Positions 33,045-42,052 are shown, counted from the first letter of the stretch. The stretch: 64,000 nucleotides of DNA from Fodinibius sp964490705 (GCA_964490705.1 CAZBCG010000004.1:1-64000); one strand, 5' to 3'. Notes: generated by a model from the letters alone, not told the origin. A program made the numbers and translations.

Positions 33045-34505
33045 TTATCTGGTTTTAGCTCGGGTACCGGAGAACGATCGGGTGGCAGTATCACCGCTCG
33101 GGGTCTCAATTTTGATGGTGATTTGCGTATCCTGTACATCTGAGGATTCATCATCAGTGTCCGCAACCGAAAATTCAAAGACAGTTACCCCCGGACCGGC
33201 GGTCAGTGCATTTGGAACCTCAAGCTCCGCCGGGTTTGCTTCCAGTCCCTCAGCGGTTTGTATTGTGATAGTTGAACCTGCCGGCAGAGGATTGTCGTTG
33301 ATATCTGTTGCGGTGAGCGTAAAGTTTTCGCTTCCATTTGGACCAATGTCAAATGTAGAGGGATTAAGATTAATATTGGGGTAACTTGGTGGACCGGAAA
33401 AAAGTATATCCACGCTTTTTGATATTTCTTCATCGGCCTCGTTGTAAGTGTGTGCCGTAACACGTGCATAGCCGAATCCAAGCGTTGGATGATTATTTAA
33501 CAGATTTCGATCTCCACCGGAGATTAAATCAACCGTTACAAATCCATCTTCATCGGTATGTTCAGTTCCAGATCCCTGAATGATACCTGCCGTAGATTCA
33601 AAATAGACAGCAGTACCTGGTTTAACAGGGTTACTGTACTGATCACCAACAACAACAGTGATTGAATTTCTGACACCATCTCTGCTAAACCCTTCGAAGT
33701 TAAATGTTTCTGCAGATATGCTGAATCGTTCCTCGTACGGAAAGCCCCCATGGATAGCAATGGCTACCGGCTTAGAACGGATGGTGACACCAATATCTTC
33801 TCGATTTATGATGGCTTGCAATTTGACCACACCGGCAATATTCCCCGACGAAATATTGGATGTTGCCGTTCCGTCGGCATTGGTTTGTACCACTTCTGGG
33901 GTAATGGTGGCATCCACGCCATCAGGATTTTCAACGATGCTGAATTCTACATCAACGGCATTGTTCAGATTAATTGCTCGACCGGCAGAGTCACGGACAA
34001 CAAAAGTGAAGGCTGCATTTGTAACTCCTCCCGTTTCTGCAATATTGATGCTGCTGTTGGTAAGATTGGTTAATTCTATCCGGTGAGCACCGCCTGATTC
34101 GCCGCCTACACCTTCATCGTCTTCATTGCCACCTCCACCACCGTCATCGTCTCCACTGTCGGCAGATTGTAGCTCAATGGTAAGATCATCAACATCGGTA
34201 TCTGGTGCCAATTTAAAGCTGGTGGTTCCGGTTTGGTACCCTTGTTTGTCGATTTCCAGAGTTACGCTAACCGTTTCATTATTCGGATTGACATCAAAAG
34301 AAAACTGGCCGGAGGAATCGGTTGTAACCGTTTGCCGAAGATTTTCGGGCTGGGTTAATTCTACTACAGCACTGGCGATTGGGCTGCCCGTTCCTTGTTC
34401 AATTACCTGTCCGGCAATGATCGTAGAATCTTCTTGGGAATCACAGCCTTGTATTAAAAAAACCAATAACAATAACGAAAATAACTGGAGAAAACGGGTT
34501 TTCAT
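33045..34505 (-). CDS. Lipoprotein with carboxypeptidase-regulatory-like and Ig-like domains
   Basis: 486 residues. The lipoprotein signal LLLLVFLIQGCDSQ has its cysteine at about 21. A CarboxypepD_reg-like domain is at about 30-115 (IAGQVIEQGTGSPIASAVVE), then a Gly/Asp-rich linker (SGDDDGGGGGNEDDEGVGGE), two Big_1-like Ig domains (ATITPEVVQTNADGTATSNI; DQYSNPVKPGTAVYFESTAG) and a last beta domain ending RSFSGTRAKTR. It is anchored in the envelope and projects outward. It may be a surface adhesin or structural lipoprotein; the function is unknown. The pilus cluster begins 0.75 kb away on the other strand. Confidence 0.78.
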   Translation of the reverse strand: MKTRFLQLFSLLLLVFLIQGCDSQEDSTIIAGQVIEQGTGSPIASAVVELTQPENLRQTVTTDSSGQFSFDVNPNNETVSVTLEIDKQGYQTGTTSFKLAPDTDVDDLTIELQSADSGDDDGGGGGNEDDEGVGGESGGAHRIELTNLTNSSINIAETGGVTNAAFTFVVRDSAGRAINLNNAVDVEFSIVENPDGVDATITPEVVQTNADGTATSNISSGNIAGVVKLQAIINREDIGVTIRSKPVAIAIHGGFPYEERFSISAETFNFEGFSRDGVRNSITVVVGDQYSNPVKPGTAVYFESTAGIIQGSGTEHTDEDGFVTVDLISGGDRNLLNNHPTLGFGYARVTAHTYNEADEEISKSVDILFSGPPSYPNINLNPSTFDIGPNGSENFTLTATDINDNPLPAGSTITIQTAEGLEANPAELEVPNALTAGPGVTVFEFSVADTDDESSDVQDTQITIKIETPSGDTATRSFSGTRAKTR

Positions 34506-35250
34506 TTTTCAGATGCTTTAGTAGATGATGTTATTACTACTTTCTATTATTAAGGAGCCCTAACAGCCAACGCTGTTACTAATGTTAAAAAAAATTAATA
34601 TTTAATTTGATACTAAGAGGATTCCATTGCATTGTCAACCCAAAATATATTATCAGAGAAAAAAGAGATTAGAATTGCTAAACCTAGATATAAAGGTGGG
34701 AAGCGCTCAATGGCCTTCATCCGTGGAGTACACCTATGCATAAATCTCAGTCCCGATACTCCGCGTCGGGACTTTTAAGATCTACTACTCTATCTTAGTC
34801 CCCTTGCTCTGCATCGGGACTCATCGAAGCTTATATGAAAGAATGTTATCCAGTGAATAATTAGTTTAGATAGTTACTTTGAGTCTTATATTATACCAGG
34901 TATTGCAAAACTAATTTGCAATCTGTCTGTTAAAAACATTCCTTTAGACCCAATTAAAAGTAAATCTATTAGTAGGAAATACTGAATATTAAAATTTTCT
35001 AATATTATACTTGCATTTATCTTTCACACCCACAATATTTGTATAAGAAAGTTCAATGCATTTTAAGAAAAATTAACTTGTACTCTTATGTTCTAAGAGT
35101 TAACGTTTAGGCAAAATAAATAAATCTGTAACAAACATACGTTTGTACGCTCTTACAGGTGAACGAAAAACGAAAAGTCTTTCGGGGTTCTCGAGCTTTT
35201 CAAAAATGGTTTAACAAATAATCAATCATCTAATAAATAGGTAACTAACC
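34506..35250. other. Long AT-rich intergenic region before the pilin gene
   Basis: 745 bp without a convincing gene. About 34695-34840 carries a second copy of the degenerate repeat seen at 30985-31200 (CACCTATGCATAAATC and TTGCTCTGCATCGGGACTCA). The remainder is very AT-rich and runs up to the pilin start, so it probably holds its promoter and a long leader. A weak GAAAAG/CTTTTC hairpin lies at about 35175-35205. Confidence 0.5.
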
Positions 35251-35691
35251 ATGGGACAACAACAACTCTTACTCGTAATTTTGGTAACGATTATCGTAGG
35301 TATCGCTACCGTCGTGGCTATTAACACATTCTCAAGTGCATCTGAAAGCGCTAATGTTGATGCAGTTAACCAAGATATTGCTAGTATAGCATCATCTGCT
35401 CAAGGGTATTTTATGAAACCAACAATGCTTGGAGGCGGTGGGAATTCTTTTAGCAGTATTACGTTTAACGACATTGCTTTTGGTGGAACAATTCAAAGTG
35501 ATAATGTCGCATATAACGAAAATGGAACATATCAGTTAAGTGGTAAATCTGATTCATCATTTACTGTAACAGCTGATCCATCAAGTGGAGATGGTTATAC
35601 TGAAGGAACATCAGGGTCATCTTCTAATACTATAACGGTTGATGTTAGAAAAGATGGAATCGATAGAGATCAGGACGGTACTGTAGATTAA
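35251..35691 (+). CDS. Pilin-like protein with MGQQQ N-terminus
   Basis: 146 residues. The N-terminus MGQQQLLLVILVTIIVGIAT is a very short leader followed by an uninterrupted hydrophobic helix (about 5-25), then SSASESANVDAVNQDIASIA and a Gly/Ser-rich beta region. If a prepilin peptidase cuts after Gly2, the mature protein begins QQQLLL and lacks the Glu5 of type IVa pilins; this resembles archaeal-type class III signals. It stands alone between a long leader and a strong terminator, as expected for an abundant structural subunit. It precedes a complete set of pilus motor genes. Major pilin is my inference from position and architecture. Confidence 0.72.
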   Translation: MGQQQLLLVILVTIIVGIATVVAINTFSSASESANVDAVNQDIASIASSAQGYFMKPTMLGGGGNSFSSITFNDIAFGGTIQSDNVAYNENGTYQLSGKSDSSFTVTADPSSGDGYTEGTSGSSSNTITVDVRKDGIDRDQDGTVD

Positions 35692-35712
35692 TTAAATTAA
35701 TTGTTCTAAACT

Positions 35713-35745
35713 AAAAGGCTCTCTGTTTATGGAGGGCCTTTTTTA
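35713..35745 (+). terminator. Intrinsic terminator after the pilin gene
   Basis: AAGGCTCTC (35715-35723) pairs with GAGGGCCTT (35732-35740), allowing one G-T pair, followed by a T-run. It isolates the pilin transcript from the downstream motor genes. Confidence 0.82.
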
Positions 35746-35814
35746 TTTGTAACAAAGCCGAATTTTCCTAATCCTTACAGATGTAGATAACATCAAAGAA
35801 AATAGACCATTTAC

Positions 35815-35845
35815 GCTATGGCTGAGTTTAGACTAACTGCTGTTT
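35815..35845. repeat. 31-bp direct repeat, left copy
   Basis: GCTATGGCTGAGTTTAGACT then AACTGCTGTTT, identical to 36673-36703, the start of pilC. It flanks the MntA-HepT region on its left. Confidence 0.9.
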
Positions 35846-35880
35846 TACCCCGGGATATGGGAAAATGGATAAATAATTGA
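35818..35880 (+). pseudogene. Orphan copy of the pilC 5' end
   Basis: It begins MAEFRLTAV exactly like PilC and then diverges (LPRDMGKWINN) to a stop at 35878-35880, giving 20 residues. Weak similarity to pilC continues a little past the perfect repeat. It is probably the stump left when the MntA-HepT segment entered at the pilC start. Confidence 0.75.
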
Positions 35881-35883
35881 ACG

Positions 35884-36180
35884 ATGATTACCGAAGAGCA
35901 GAAGCATAAAATAATAAAGCGGCTGGAACCATATCGGCCAGGCAAAATTGGAATTTTCGGTTCCTATGCCAGAGACGAAGAAACACAAGAAAGCGATCTT
36001 GATGTACTTGTAGATTTACATAAAAAAATTAATTTATTCGATCTCGTTGAACTCGAGAATGATCTTAGTGAAATGTTGAATGTCAAGGTTGACTTAGTAA
36101 CTGAAAACTCGTTGAATAAGCATTTAAAACCTTACATACAACAAAGCTTAATTTATATTTTAAATGAAAAAGAACGATAA
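35884..36180 (+). CDS. mntA: MntA-type nucleotidyltransferase antitoxin
   Basis: 98 residues of the minimal nucleotidyltransferase family. The active-site motif GSX10DXD is complete: GSYARDEETQESDLDVLVD at about 26-44. In characterised MntA-HepT systems this enzyme adds AMP residues to the HEPN toxin and silences it. It starts 3 bp after the stop of the pilC stump. The partner toxin gene overlaps its 3' end in the original arrangement (ATG at 36164) but is now interrupted. MntA may therefore be a leftover. Confidence 0.88.
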   Translation: MITEEQKHKIIKRLEPYRPGKIGIFGSYARDEETQESDLDVLVDLHKKINLFDLVELENDLSEMLNVKVDLVTENSLNKHLKPYIQQSLIYILNEKER

Positions 36181-36662
36181 CATTTATTTAGGAGGCTTGG
36201 CAAAACTATCCAAACTATGTCATGCTGAACTTGCGGTGTCCCGACCATTCGGGGTTTCAGCATCTGATATACTCGTATTAGTATACAACCGAAGATCCTG
36301 AACTAAATTCAGGATGACATGGTTGGTTTTGCAAAACTTTCTATTTAGAAAATGTCTTGGATAGCATTCATTATATTTTTGAATATGTTGATGGGATGAA
36401 TAAGGAAGAATTCTTGAATAAAAAGATGGTACAGGATGCTGTGATCCGGAATTTTGAGATTATTGGAGAAGCGGCGAAACTGTTGTCCGATAACGTACGC
36501 GCTGAAGCTGATCATATTCCCTGGAAGAACATGGCAGGAATGAGAGATAAGTTGATTCACAATTATATGGGCGTTGATTTAGAAGCAGTATGGAACACCA
36601 TTGAAAATATATTACCTCAACTAGAGCAAGATCTTTCTGAATTACTTGATTCTAATTTATAA
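36164..36662 (+). pseudogene. hepT: HepT (HEPN/DUF86) toxin gene disrupted by a MITE-like insertion
   Basis: The original gene begins ATG at 36164 (MKKNDNIYL) overlapping mntA. It is interrupted at 36190 and resumes at 36348 with ENVLDSIHYIFEYVDG. Removing one 157-bp unit restores a continuous HEPN protein of about 112 residues. The insert shifts the frame and the 5' fragment stops about 44 codons in. The rest is open from a TTG at 36357 and contains the RNase motif RX4HXY intact (RDKLIHNY), so a shortened protein lacking about 12 N-terminal residues could still be made. Whether it is toxic is unknown. Confidence 0.8.
36191..36341. mobile_element. MITE-like element inserted in hepT
   Basis: 151 bp without coding capacity, flanked by TATTTA at 36185-36190 and 36342-36347. 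The ends are imperfect inverted repeats: GGAGGCTTGGCAAAACTATC at the left and GGTTTTGCAAAACTTTC at the right, about 15 of 21 positions matching. Inside are CATGCTGAAC/GTTTCAGCAT and ATCCTGAA/TTCAGGAT hairpins. A relative lies at 26490-26560. Confidence 0.7.
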
Positions 36663-36672
36663 TCTAATGTAA

Positions 36673-36703
36673 GCTATGGCTGAGTTTAGACTAACTGCTG
36701 TTT
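36673..36703. repeat. 31-bp direct repeat, right copy
   Basis: Identical to 35815-35845. It contains the pilC start codon at 36676. Confidence 0.9.
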
Positions 36704-38016
36704 CGCCGAAGGGCAAGATGATAAAATCGGAGTTTGAGGCAGACAGCAAAAGGCAGGCAAAAAACAGGGTAGAAAAATTGTCCCGCAAGAATGGCTTTGA
36801 GGTAAAGTCGATCGACAAAAAGCAGACCTTCCAATATAAAGTTCAGAAAGGGGCAAAAGATCCGGTAACCGGAGAACAGGAGGCCTACACCAAAGAGGAA
36901 GTCGAGAAGGCGTTGGTCAAGCTGGGCTATAAAGTCATCCGGATCAACAAAAAGTGGTTTGATTTTAAGGGAGGAGTCCCGCAAAGCGAGGTGGTAACCT
37001 TTATTAGCCTTAGTGCCGATCTGCTTAATCAACAGCTTAGTTTTGATGAAATTTTGGATCTGTTGTATGAGGATACCACCAACAAGCGCATGAAAGAGAC
37101 CATTGCGACCATTCAGAAAGATCTGAAGGATGGAAAAGAGGGAGACGAGGTGTATGGCAAGCATGAAGATGTGTTTGGAGAATTTGCGTGTTACATGTTG
37201 AGTGTAGCTTCTACCAGTGGTAATATGGCGCAGGTGTTTGAAAGTACGGCCAAGTTTTTGGAGCGCGATGCGGAGTTTAAAAGTAACCTGCGCCGGTCGC
37301 TGTTAATGCCCGCCATTACCGTGTTGGCAACCATTGGAGTTATTTTATTTTATGTTGGATACATTTTCCCGGCTACGGCAGAAGCTTTTGTAGAGATGGG
37401 CATTGAGCTTCCGCCGATGACAGCTGCTACGTTGGAGCTCAGTTACTGGCTGCAGGCAAACTGGATCATACTTACGCTTTCATTTGTCATCCCCATAGCT
37501 TCTGCATGGTATTACTTTACACAAACCCCCCAGGGACAATTGTGGAAGGATAAGAATATCATAAAAATTCCGGTAATTGGTGATTTGATGCACAAAACCA
37601 GTATCGAAATTTTTTCGCGGGTATTTTACACCCTGTATAGCGGATCTGGACAGAATATTGAGGTAATTAAAGTGGCAGCAGAAGCATGTCGCAATAAGTA
37701 TATGGAGAAACAGATCAAAGAGGTTGCCATCAAGATGATGTTGAAAGAGGGGGCGGGGCTGATCGAATCCCTCAAAGCAACCGGGGTTTTTACAGATACA
37801 GCTATCAGCCGATTTAAACTGGGAGCAGAATCTGGAGCACTTAAACAAAATGCCAAGCAGCTGGCCCAGTATTACGAAACACAGACCACCTATAAGATGG
37901 ATACCGTAGTTGATATGATTAGCCTGGGGGTAAATCTCTTTATTATGGTTGCCCTTATTGCTATTACTATTGTTTCGGCTGAATCTGCTCTCGTCAAACC
38001 TAAATCCGGAGTTTAA
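36676..38016 (+). CDS. pilC: Type IV pilus/type II secretion inner-membrane platform protein (PilC/GspF)
   Basis: 446 residues. The N-terminal cytoplasmic part (about 1-105) is a modified ARCKFM-like domain with charged residues. Then come two GspF domains: VTFISLSADLLNQQLSFDEI with the transmembrane pair LLMPAITVLATIGVILFYVG and NWIILTLSFVIPIASAWYYF, and the second with IFSRVFYTLYSGSGQNIEVI ending in the membrane helix LGVNLFIMVALIAITIV. PilC couples the motor ATPases to pilin assembly. The first 31 bases are repeated 0.86 kb upstream, so the native promoter was probably displaced by the MntA-HepT segment; the present promoter must lie in or before that segment. Confidence 0.88.
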   Translation: MAEFRLTAVSPKGKMIKSEFEADSKRQAKNRVEKLSRKNGFEVKSIDKKQTFQYKVQKGAKDPVTGEQEAYTKEEVEKALVKLGYKVIRINKKWFDFKGGVPQSEVVTFISLSADLLNQQLSFDEILDLLYEDTTNKRMKETIATIQKDLKDGKEGDEVYGKHEDVFGEFACYMLSVASTSGNMAQVFESTAKFLERDAEFKSNLRRSLLMPAITVLATIGVILFYVGYIFPATAEAFVEMGIELPPMTAATLELSYWLQANWIILTLSFVIPIASAWYYFTQTPQGQLWKDKNIIKIPVIGDLMHKTSIEIFSRVFYTLYSGSGQNIEVIKVAAEACRNKYMEKQIKEVAIKMMLKEGAGLIESLKATGVFTDTAISRFKLGAESGALKQNAKQLAQYYETQTTYKMDTVVDMISLGVNLFIMVALIAITIVSAESALVKPKSGV

Positions 38017-38173
38017 TTTCTGGTATTACTGCTCCTTTAGTTTTTTAGTTAAAATATAGGGGAGTAGTAAATTTAGTTGTGTGACAAGTTTTAACTTACT
38101 TTCCAACTGTTATCCTGTATATTAAACGATATAATCATTTGCATGGCTCTGGTACAAATTATTGATTCCATAA

Positions 38174-39946
38174 ATGGGTAAAGTAAATACACGCAGACAT
38201 ATCGGTGATATTCTCGTTAATCGGGGAATCATTACTGAAGATCAGCACCACGAAGCGCTGGCAATTCTCCGTGAGGAGCCCGAATCCTCTAACCGGCGGA
38301 TTGGGCAGATTCTGTATCAGGATCTGGGGATCGACCGGCACAAGGTAATGAAAGAGGTGGCCTCGATTTATGCGTTCGATGAGGTCTTTGAGAACAAAGA
38401 TACCGTGGAAGAAGAGGTCATCGAAACCATCAAATCCCACATTGATGACCTGCCCACCGAAGTAGTCGATGAGCTGGTGCATCAGAAGGCGGTTCCGCTA
38501 AGGCAGAATCAGAATACACTAACCATTGCTGCCGCCGACCCGTCGGATCCCATGCTATCAAACATCGTTACCAAGCTTAATTTTAAGCAGCATCAGATTG
38601 TTTATTGCCGGTATGAGCTGGTAGAACAGATTCTTACACAGGTATATGAGCAGAAAAATGAGTTTTTGGATCTGCTTGAAGAGATCGAATATGAAGAGCC
38701 GGATCTCGAAGAAGATACCGAGGAGATTGATGAAGAGGAGATTGACGCGGAGATCAACCAGAGTATGCTCAACTCTCTGGTCGAGGGATTTTTGGTAGAG
38801 GGCGTTCGAAAAGGAGTGAGCGATATCCACATCGTCCCCTGTGGACCTACGTCAACCGATATTCGTTTTCGTATTGATGGTAAGCTTGAACTTTGGCATC
38901 AACAGAATAACGTAAAACCGGAAGCCATTTCGGCCGTTGTAAAAGATAAAACCCGCAACGTGGATCGGTTTGAACGAGACGCCTCGCAGGATGGCTTTAT
39001 TCAGCGCATTGTGGATAATCACAGCATTCGCTACCGTGTGTCTATTATGCCAATGGTGGGCAAACAGTTTGATCGCAAGTTTGAATCCATTGTGATTCGA
39101 ATTCTCGATGACCGTGAAGTGATTACCGATCTTGATGTGCTGGGTCTGCAGAAAAAGGCCAAAGAAGATTTCGTGAAAGCAATTGAAAAGCCTTCGGGCA
39201 TTGTGATTGTTACCGGTCCCACAGGCAGCGGTAAATCTACGACGCTGGTAGCTGCCTTATACTATGTGATTGATCCCTCGGTAAATGTGCTTACGGTCGA
39301 GGAACCGGTGGAATATTTGATTGAAGGGGCCCGGCAGCTTAAAATCAGCAATCACATGACCTTTGACTTGGCAATGAGGGGAATTCTGCGCCATGACCCC
39401 GATATCGTACTTGTTGGTGAGATTAGAGACCTTAAAACCGCAGAAATTGCTATTAAGCTGGCGAACACCGGTCACCTTACCTTCTCAACACTGCACACCA
39501 ACGATGCACCCAGTGCCATTTCGCGACTGTATAAAATGGGGGTCGAAACGTTTTTGATTGCCAATGCAGTGAATCTGATTATGGCGCAGCGGCTGGTTCG
39601 AACGCTCTGCGAAAACTGTAAAGAAGAATTTGATCCCCATCCCGAAAGTGCCAAGGGAATAGGTTTTACCGAGCAAGAAATTGAAGAGACAACTTTTTAT
39701 CGTGCAGTTGGCTGCGATGAGTGTGGCAATGGATACTCGGGACGTACCGCCATTATGGAAGCTCTTTATTTCGACAAAGAGATTCGAAAAATGATTCTTG
39801 AATCCGGTGACGAAATTGATGAGGTTGCGATCAAAGAATACGCTATGAGTGAGGGTATGTTTAGTTTGCGAGGATCAGGCCGAGAGCGCATCAAAAATGG
39901 TCTGACAACCATTGAAGAGATAGCCGCAATTACAATTGAGGATTAG
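38174..39946 (+). CDS. pilB: Pilus extension/secretion ATPase (PilB/GspE)
   Basis: 590 residues. An MshEN-type N-terminal domain (GDILVNRGIITEDQHHEALA), which in relatives binds c-di-GMP, is followed by a second one and an acidic linker (EEPDLEEDTEEIDEEEIDAE, about 173-192). The ATPase core has Walker A GPTGSGKST, the Asp box, Walker B DIVLVGEIRD and the His box TLHTNDAPSA. The zinc-binding cysteines CENCKEEF and CDECGNGY lie near the C-terminus, a feature of extension rather than retraction ATPases. Gap to pilC is 157 bp. Confidence 0.92.
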   Translation: MGKVNTRRHIGDILVNRGIITEDQHHEALAILREEPESSNRRIGQILYQDLGIDRHKVMKEVASIYAFDEVFENKDTVEEEVIETIKSHIDDLPTEVVDELVHQKAVPLRQNQNTLTIAAADPSDPMLSNIVTKLNFKQHQIVYCRYELVEQILTQVYEQKNEFLDLLEEIEYEEPDLEEDTEEIDEEEIDAEINQSMLNSLVEGFLVEGVRKGVSDIHIVPCGPTSTDIRFRIDGKLELWHQQNNVKPEAISAVVKDKTRNVDRFERDASQDGFIQRIVDNHSIRYRVSIMPMVGKQFDRKFESIVIRILDDREVITDLDVLGLQKKAKEDFVKAIEKPSGIVIVTGPTGSGKSTTLVAALYYVIDPSVNVLTVEEPVEYLIEGARQLKISNHMTFDLAMRGILRHDPDIVLVGEIRDLKTAEIAIKLANTGHLTFSTLHTNDAPSAISRLYKMGVETFLIANAVNLIMAQRLVRTLCENCKEEFDPHPESAKGIGFTEQEIEETTFYRAVGCDECGNGYSGRTAIMEALYFDKEIRKMILESGDEIDEVAIKEYAMSEGMFSLRGSGRERIKNGLTTIEEIAAITIED

Positions 39947-40045
39947 CATTGCAAAGGATTAGTTTGAATAGTTTATTTCTAAATAGTACCAATAATCAAA
40001 TGTGTGTTGATGGGGTTAGCACAGGTTTAAATTCGGAGTACAGTT

Positions 40046-40549
40046 ATGTCAACTGAAAATGAGGCAGAAAAAGAGGCAGCGCCAGAATACATACGGCAGT
40101 TTTTAAAGGAGCCGCCACTTTTGCTCAGAAATTTTCATTATGAAGATATTATGGAATTTCTGAATTTGGGGCAGCTCGAAAAGTTTGTTCAGGACGATAT
40201 CATTATAAATGAAGCCGAATATGTAAACTCGGCATTTCTCATTGCTGAAGGCAAAGTTTCGATCTGGAAAGACAATATTCAGCTGGCCACCCTTTCGGAA
40301 GGCAATTTTTTGGGAGAGACCTTTCTGTTTAGCAAGAATAATCGCATGGCTAAAGTGGTTTCGGAGGGGGATACCCAGCTGCTAAAATTCGAACGATACG
40401 AAGCGTTGAACTTTTTCCGTAAAAAGCCGGAAAAACTGTTCAATATATTTACTCGTAATATTATAGAGATACAGCAAAAGAAAATAAGCAACATGAATGT
40501 GCAGTTGTTACAGCTTAAAAAGCGCCTGCTGGATGATACGAGCTGGTAA
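40046..40549 (+). CDS. Cyclic-nucleotide-binding-domain protein
   Basis: 167 residues. Residues 30-150 form a CAP-like effector domain: FLIAEGKVSIWKDNIQLATL, then the phosphate-binding cassette LSEGNFLGETFLFSKNNRMA with Glu and Arg in the positions used for cyclic nucleotides, though the loop is longer than in CAP. There is no DNA-binding helix-turn-helix; the C-terminus is a helix (IIEIQQKKISNMNVQLLQLK). It lies between the extension and retraction ATPase genes, so it may couple a second messenger to motor choice. The ligand is unknown. Gap of 252 bp to the next gene. Confidence 0.72.
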   Translation: MSTENEAEKEAAPEYIRQFLKEPPLLLRNFHYEDIMEFLNLGQLEKFVQDDIIINEAEYVNSAFLIAEGKVSIWKDNIQLATLSEGNFLGETFLFSKNNRMAKVVSEGDTQLLKFERYEALNFFRKKPEKLFNIFTRNIIEIQQKKISNMNVQLLQLKKRLLDDTSW

Positions 40550-40801
40550 TCGGGGTAAACGTCGCCCATTTTCGAGCTGTTTCTGGTTATGAGCGACAAA
40601 TTGTTGCGTTTATTGGGAGTCAAGCCGTTCGTTCCAAAACTTTTTTTGGAAATATTAAAAAAAATTAATGTTTTTTGGGATAGTAATGCCTTTTGATGAA
40701 GTTACTTACCCTAGATTTAAAATATATTGGTATTTCTCGTAACAAAAAGGGTAATTATTCTTCTTTAAAGAGCAACAAATAGATTAATAATCACATTACA
40801 G

Positions 40802-42052
40802 ATGGAAGTAGGGGTACAGAAAAATAAGGTTAAAGAACTAATTAAGCCGCTTGCTGCTCAGCTCAAGGGTAGCTTAAAGGGATTGGAACGGCATCGGCAG
40901 ATTGGAAAGATTGTTGACAGCCAAGATGAGGAAACTCGTACCGAACTTCGTGACGTTATTGAGAACTTGCTCAAAAAGATGTATGAAAATGAAGCCTCTG
41001 ATATTGATTTAGGAGGGCCCGGCTGTGCGAATAAGGTTTGGTATCGTGTCCACGGTGATAAATCACCTGATAAAAGTGCGCCTGAGTTTTCTCTTACTGA
41101 GACCGACTTTTTATTGCATAATTTAATAATGCCCAGCCAGCGGGAGCATCTGCTTGAGAATCGTAATTTAGATTTTTCCTATTCTTTATCTGGTACCGAT
41201 TCAGTATCAGGTGCTCGTCGTTATCGTGCCGATATGTATTTTGATTTGGAGCATTTGGCATTAAATATGCGTAAGATCGATAACGAAATTCGTCCATTCA
41301 AGGGACTTAACCTGCATCCCGAAATAGCTAAAGCACTTAGCCTCAAATATTTTAAATACGGTATGACGCTTGTTACGGGAATTACGGGGTCCGGTAAGTC
41401 TTCAACTCTTGATACCATAATTGATGCCAATAATCGGACGGTTGATTCTCACATCGTTATTATTGCTTCTCCCGTTGAACTTGTTCATGAGCCTAAAAAA
41501 TCGGTGGTACGCCATCGTGAGGTAGGACGAGATGTTAAGTCCTTTAAGGAGGGAGCAGTACAGGCACTCCGCCAGGATCCCGATATTATTGTGATTGGTG
41601 AGCTACGTGATCCCGAAACGATTATGACTGCATTAGAGATTACCGATTCGGGACACAAAACCTTTGGCACGCTGCACACCAGTTCTGCAATGGAGAGTAT
41701 TGAACGTATTTTGGGAGAGGTACCACCGGATGAGCAAAATCGCGTGCGTACCCGTCTTGCTGATGTGTTGACCTGCGTGATTAGTCAAAAATTAATTCCT
41801 TCGCTCGATGGTAAACGGGTGTTGGCAAAAGAGGTACTTGTTGTAACGAGTTCGGTAAAAGCAGCCATCCGAAACAACAACATTGGCGAAATTTATCAGA
41901 TGCTGATGGAAGGAAGCGATTATGGTATGAACACGATGGAGCAGGACCTGAAGCGGTTATATGACGAAGGTAAGATTTCCCAAGAAGAAGCAATTAATAA
42001 CGCTAATAACAAAAAGCGTCTCAAGCAGTTAATTTCTGAGGCTGAATATTAA
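40802..42052 (+). CDS. pilT: Pilus retraction ATPase-like protein (PilT)
   Basis: 416 residues. A PilT-type N domain (SDIDLGGPGCANKVWYRVHG) precedes the motor: Walker A GITGSGKSS, Walker B DIIVIGELRD, His box GTLHTSSAMES and a long C-terminal helical part. It lacks the tetracysteine motif, which fits retraction-class enzymes. The usual AIRNLIRE of PilT reads VKAAIRNNNIGEIYQMLMEG. The 252 bp upstream are AT-rich with TTCCAAAACTTTTTTTGGAA (an imperfect palindrome near 40632), possibly a promoter. The PilM-PilN gene follows after 23 bp. Confidence 0.88.
   Translation: MEVGVQKNKVKELIKPLAAQLKGSLKGLERHRQIGKIVDSQDEETRTELRDVIENLLKKMYENEASDIDLGGPGCANKVWYRVHGDKSPDKSAPEFSLTETDFLLHNLIMPSQREHLLENRNLDFSYSLSGTDSVSGARRYRADMYFDLEHLALNMRKIDNEIRPFKGLNLHPEIAKALSLKYFKYGMTLVTGITGSGKSSTLDTIIDANNRTVDSHIVIIASPVELVHEPKKSVVRHREVGRDVKSFKEGAVQALRQDPDIIVIGELRDPETIMTALEITDSGHKTFGTLHTSSAMESIERILGEVPPDEQNRVRTRLADVLTCVISQKLIPSLDGKRVLAKEVLVVTSSVKAAIRNNNIGEIYQMLMEGSDYGMNTMEQDLKRLYDEGKISQEEAINNANNKKRLKQLISEAEY

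Noticed and set aside
34506..35250. Possible RNA gene in the long pilin leader
   Set aside because: I see no tRNA, riboswitch or clear structured-RNA pattern; only AT-rich sequence and a degenerate repeat.
40632..40652. TTCCAAAACTTTTTTTGGAA palindrome before pilT as a terminator
   Set aside because: The stem is AT-rich with no T-run after it; it is at most a weak promoter element.
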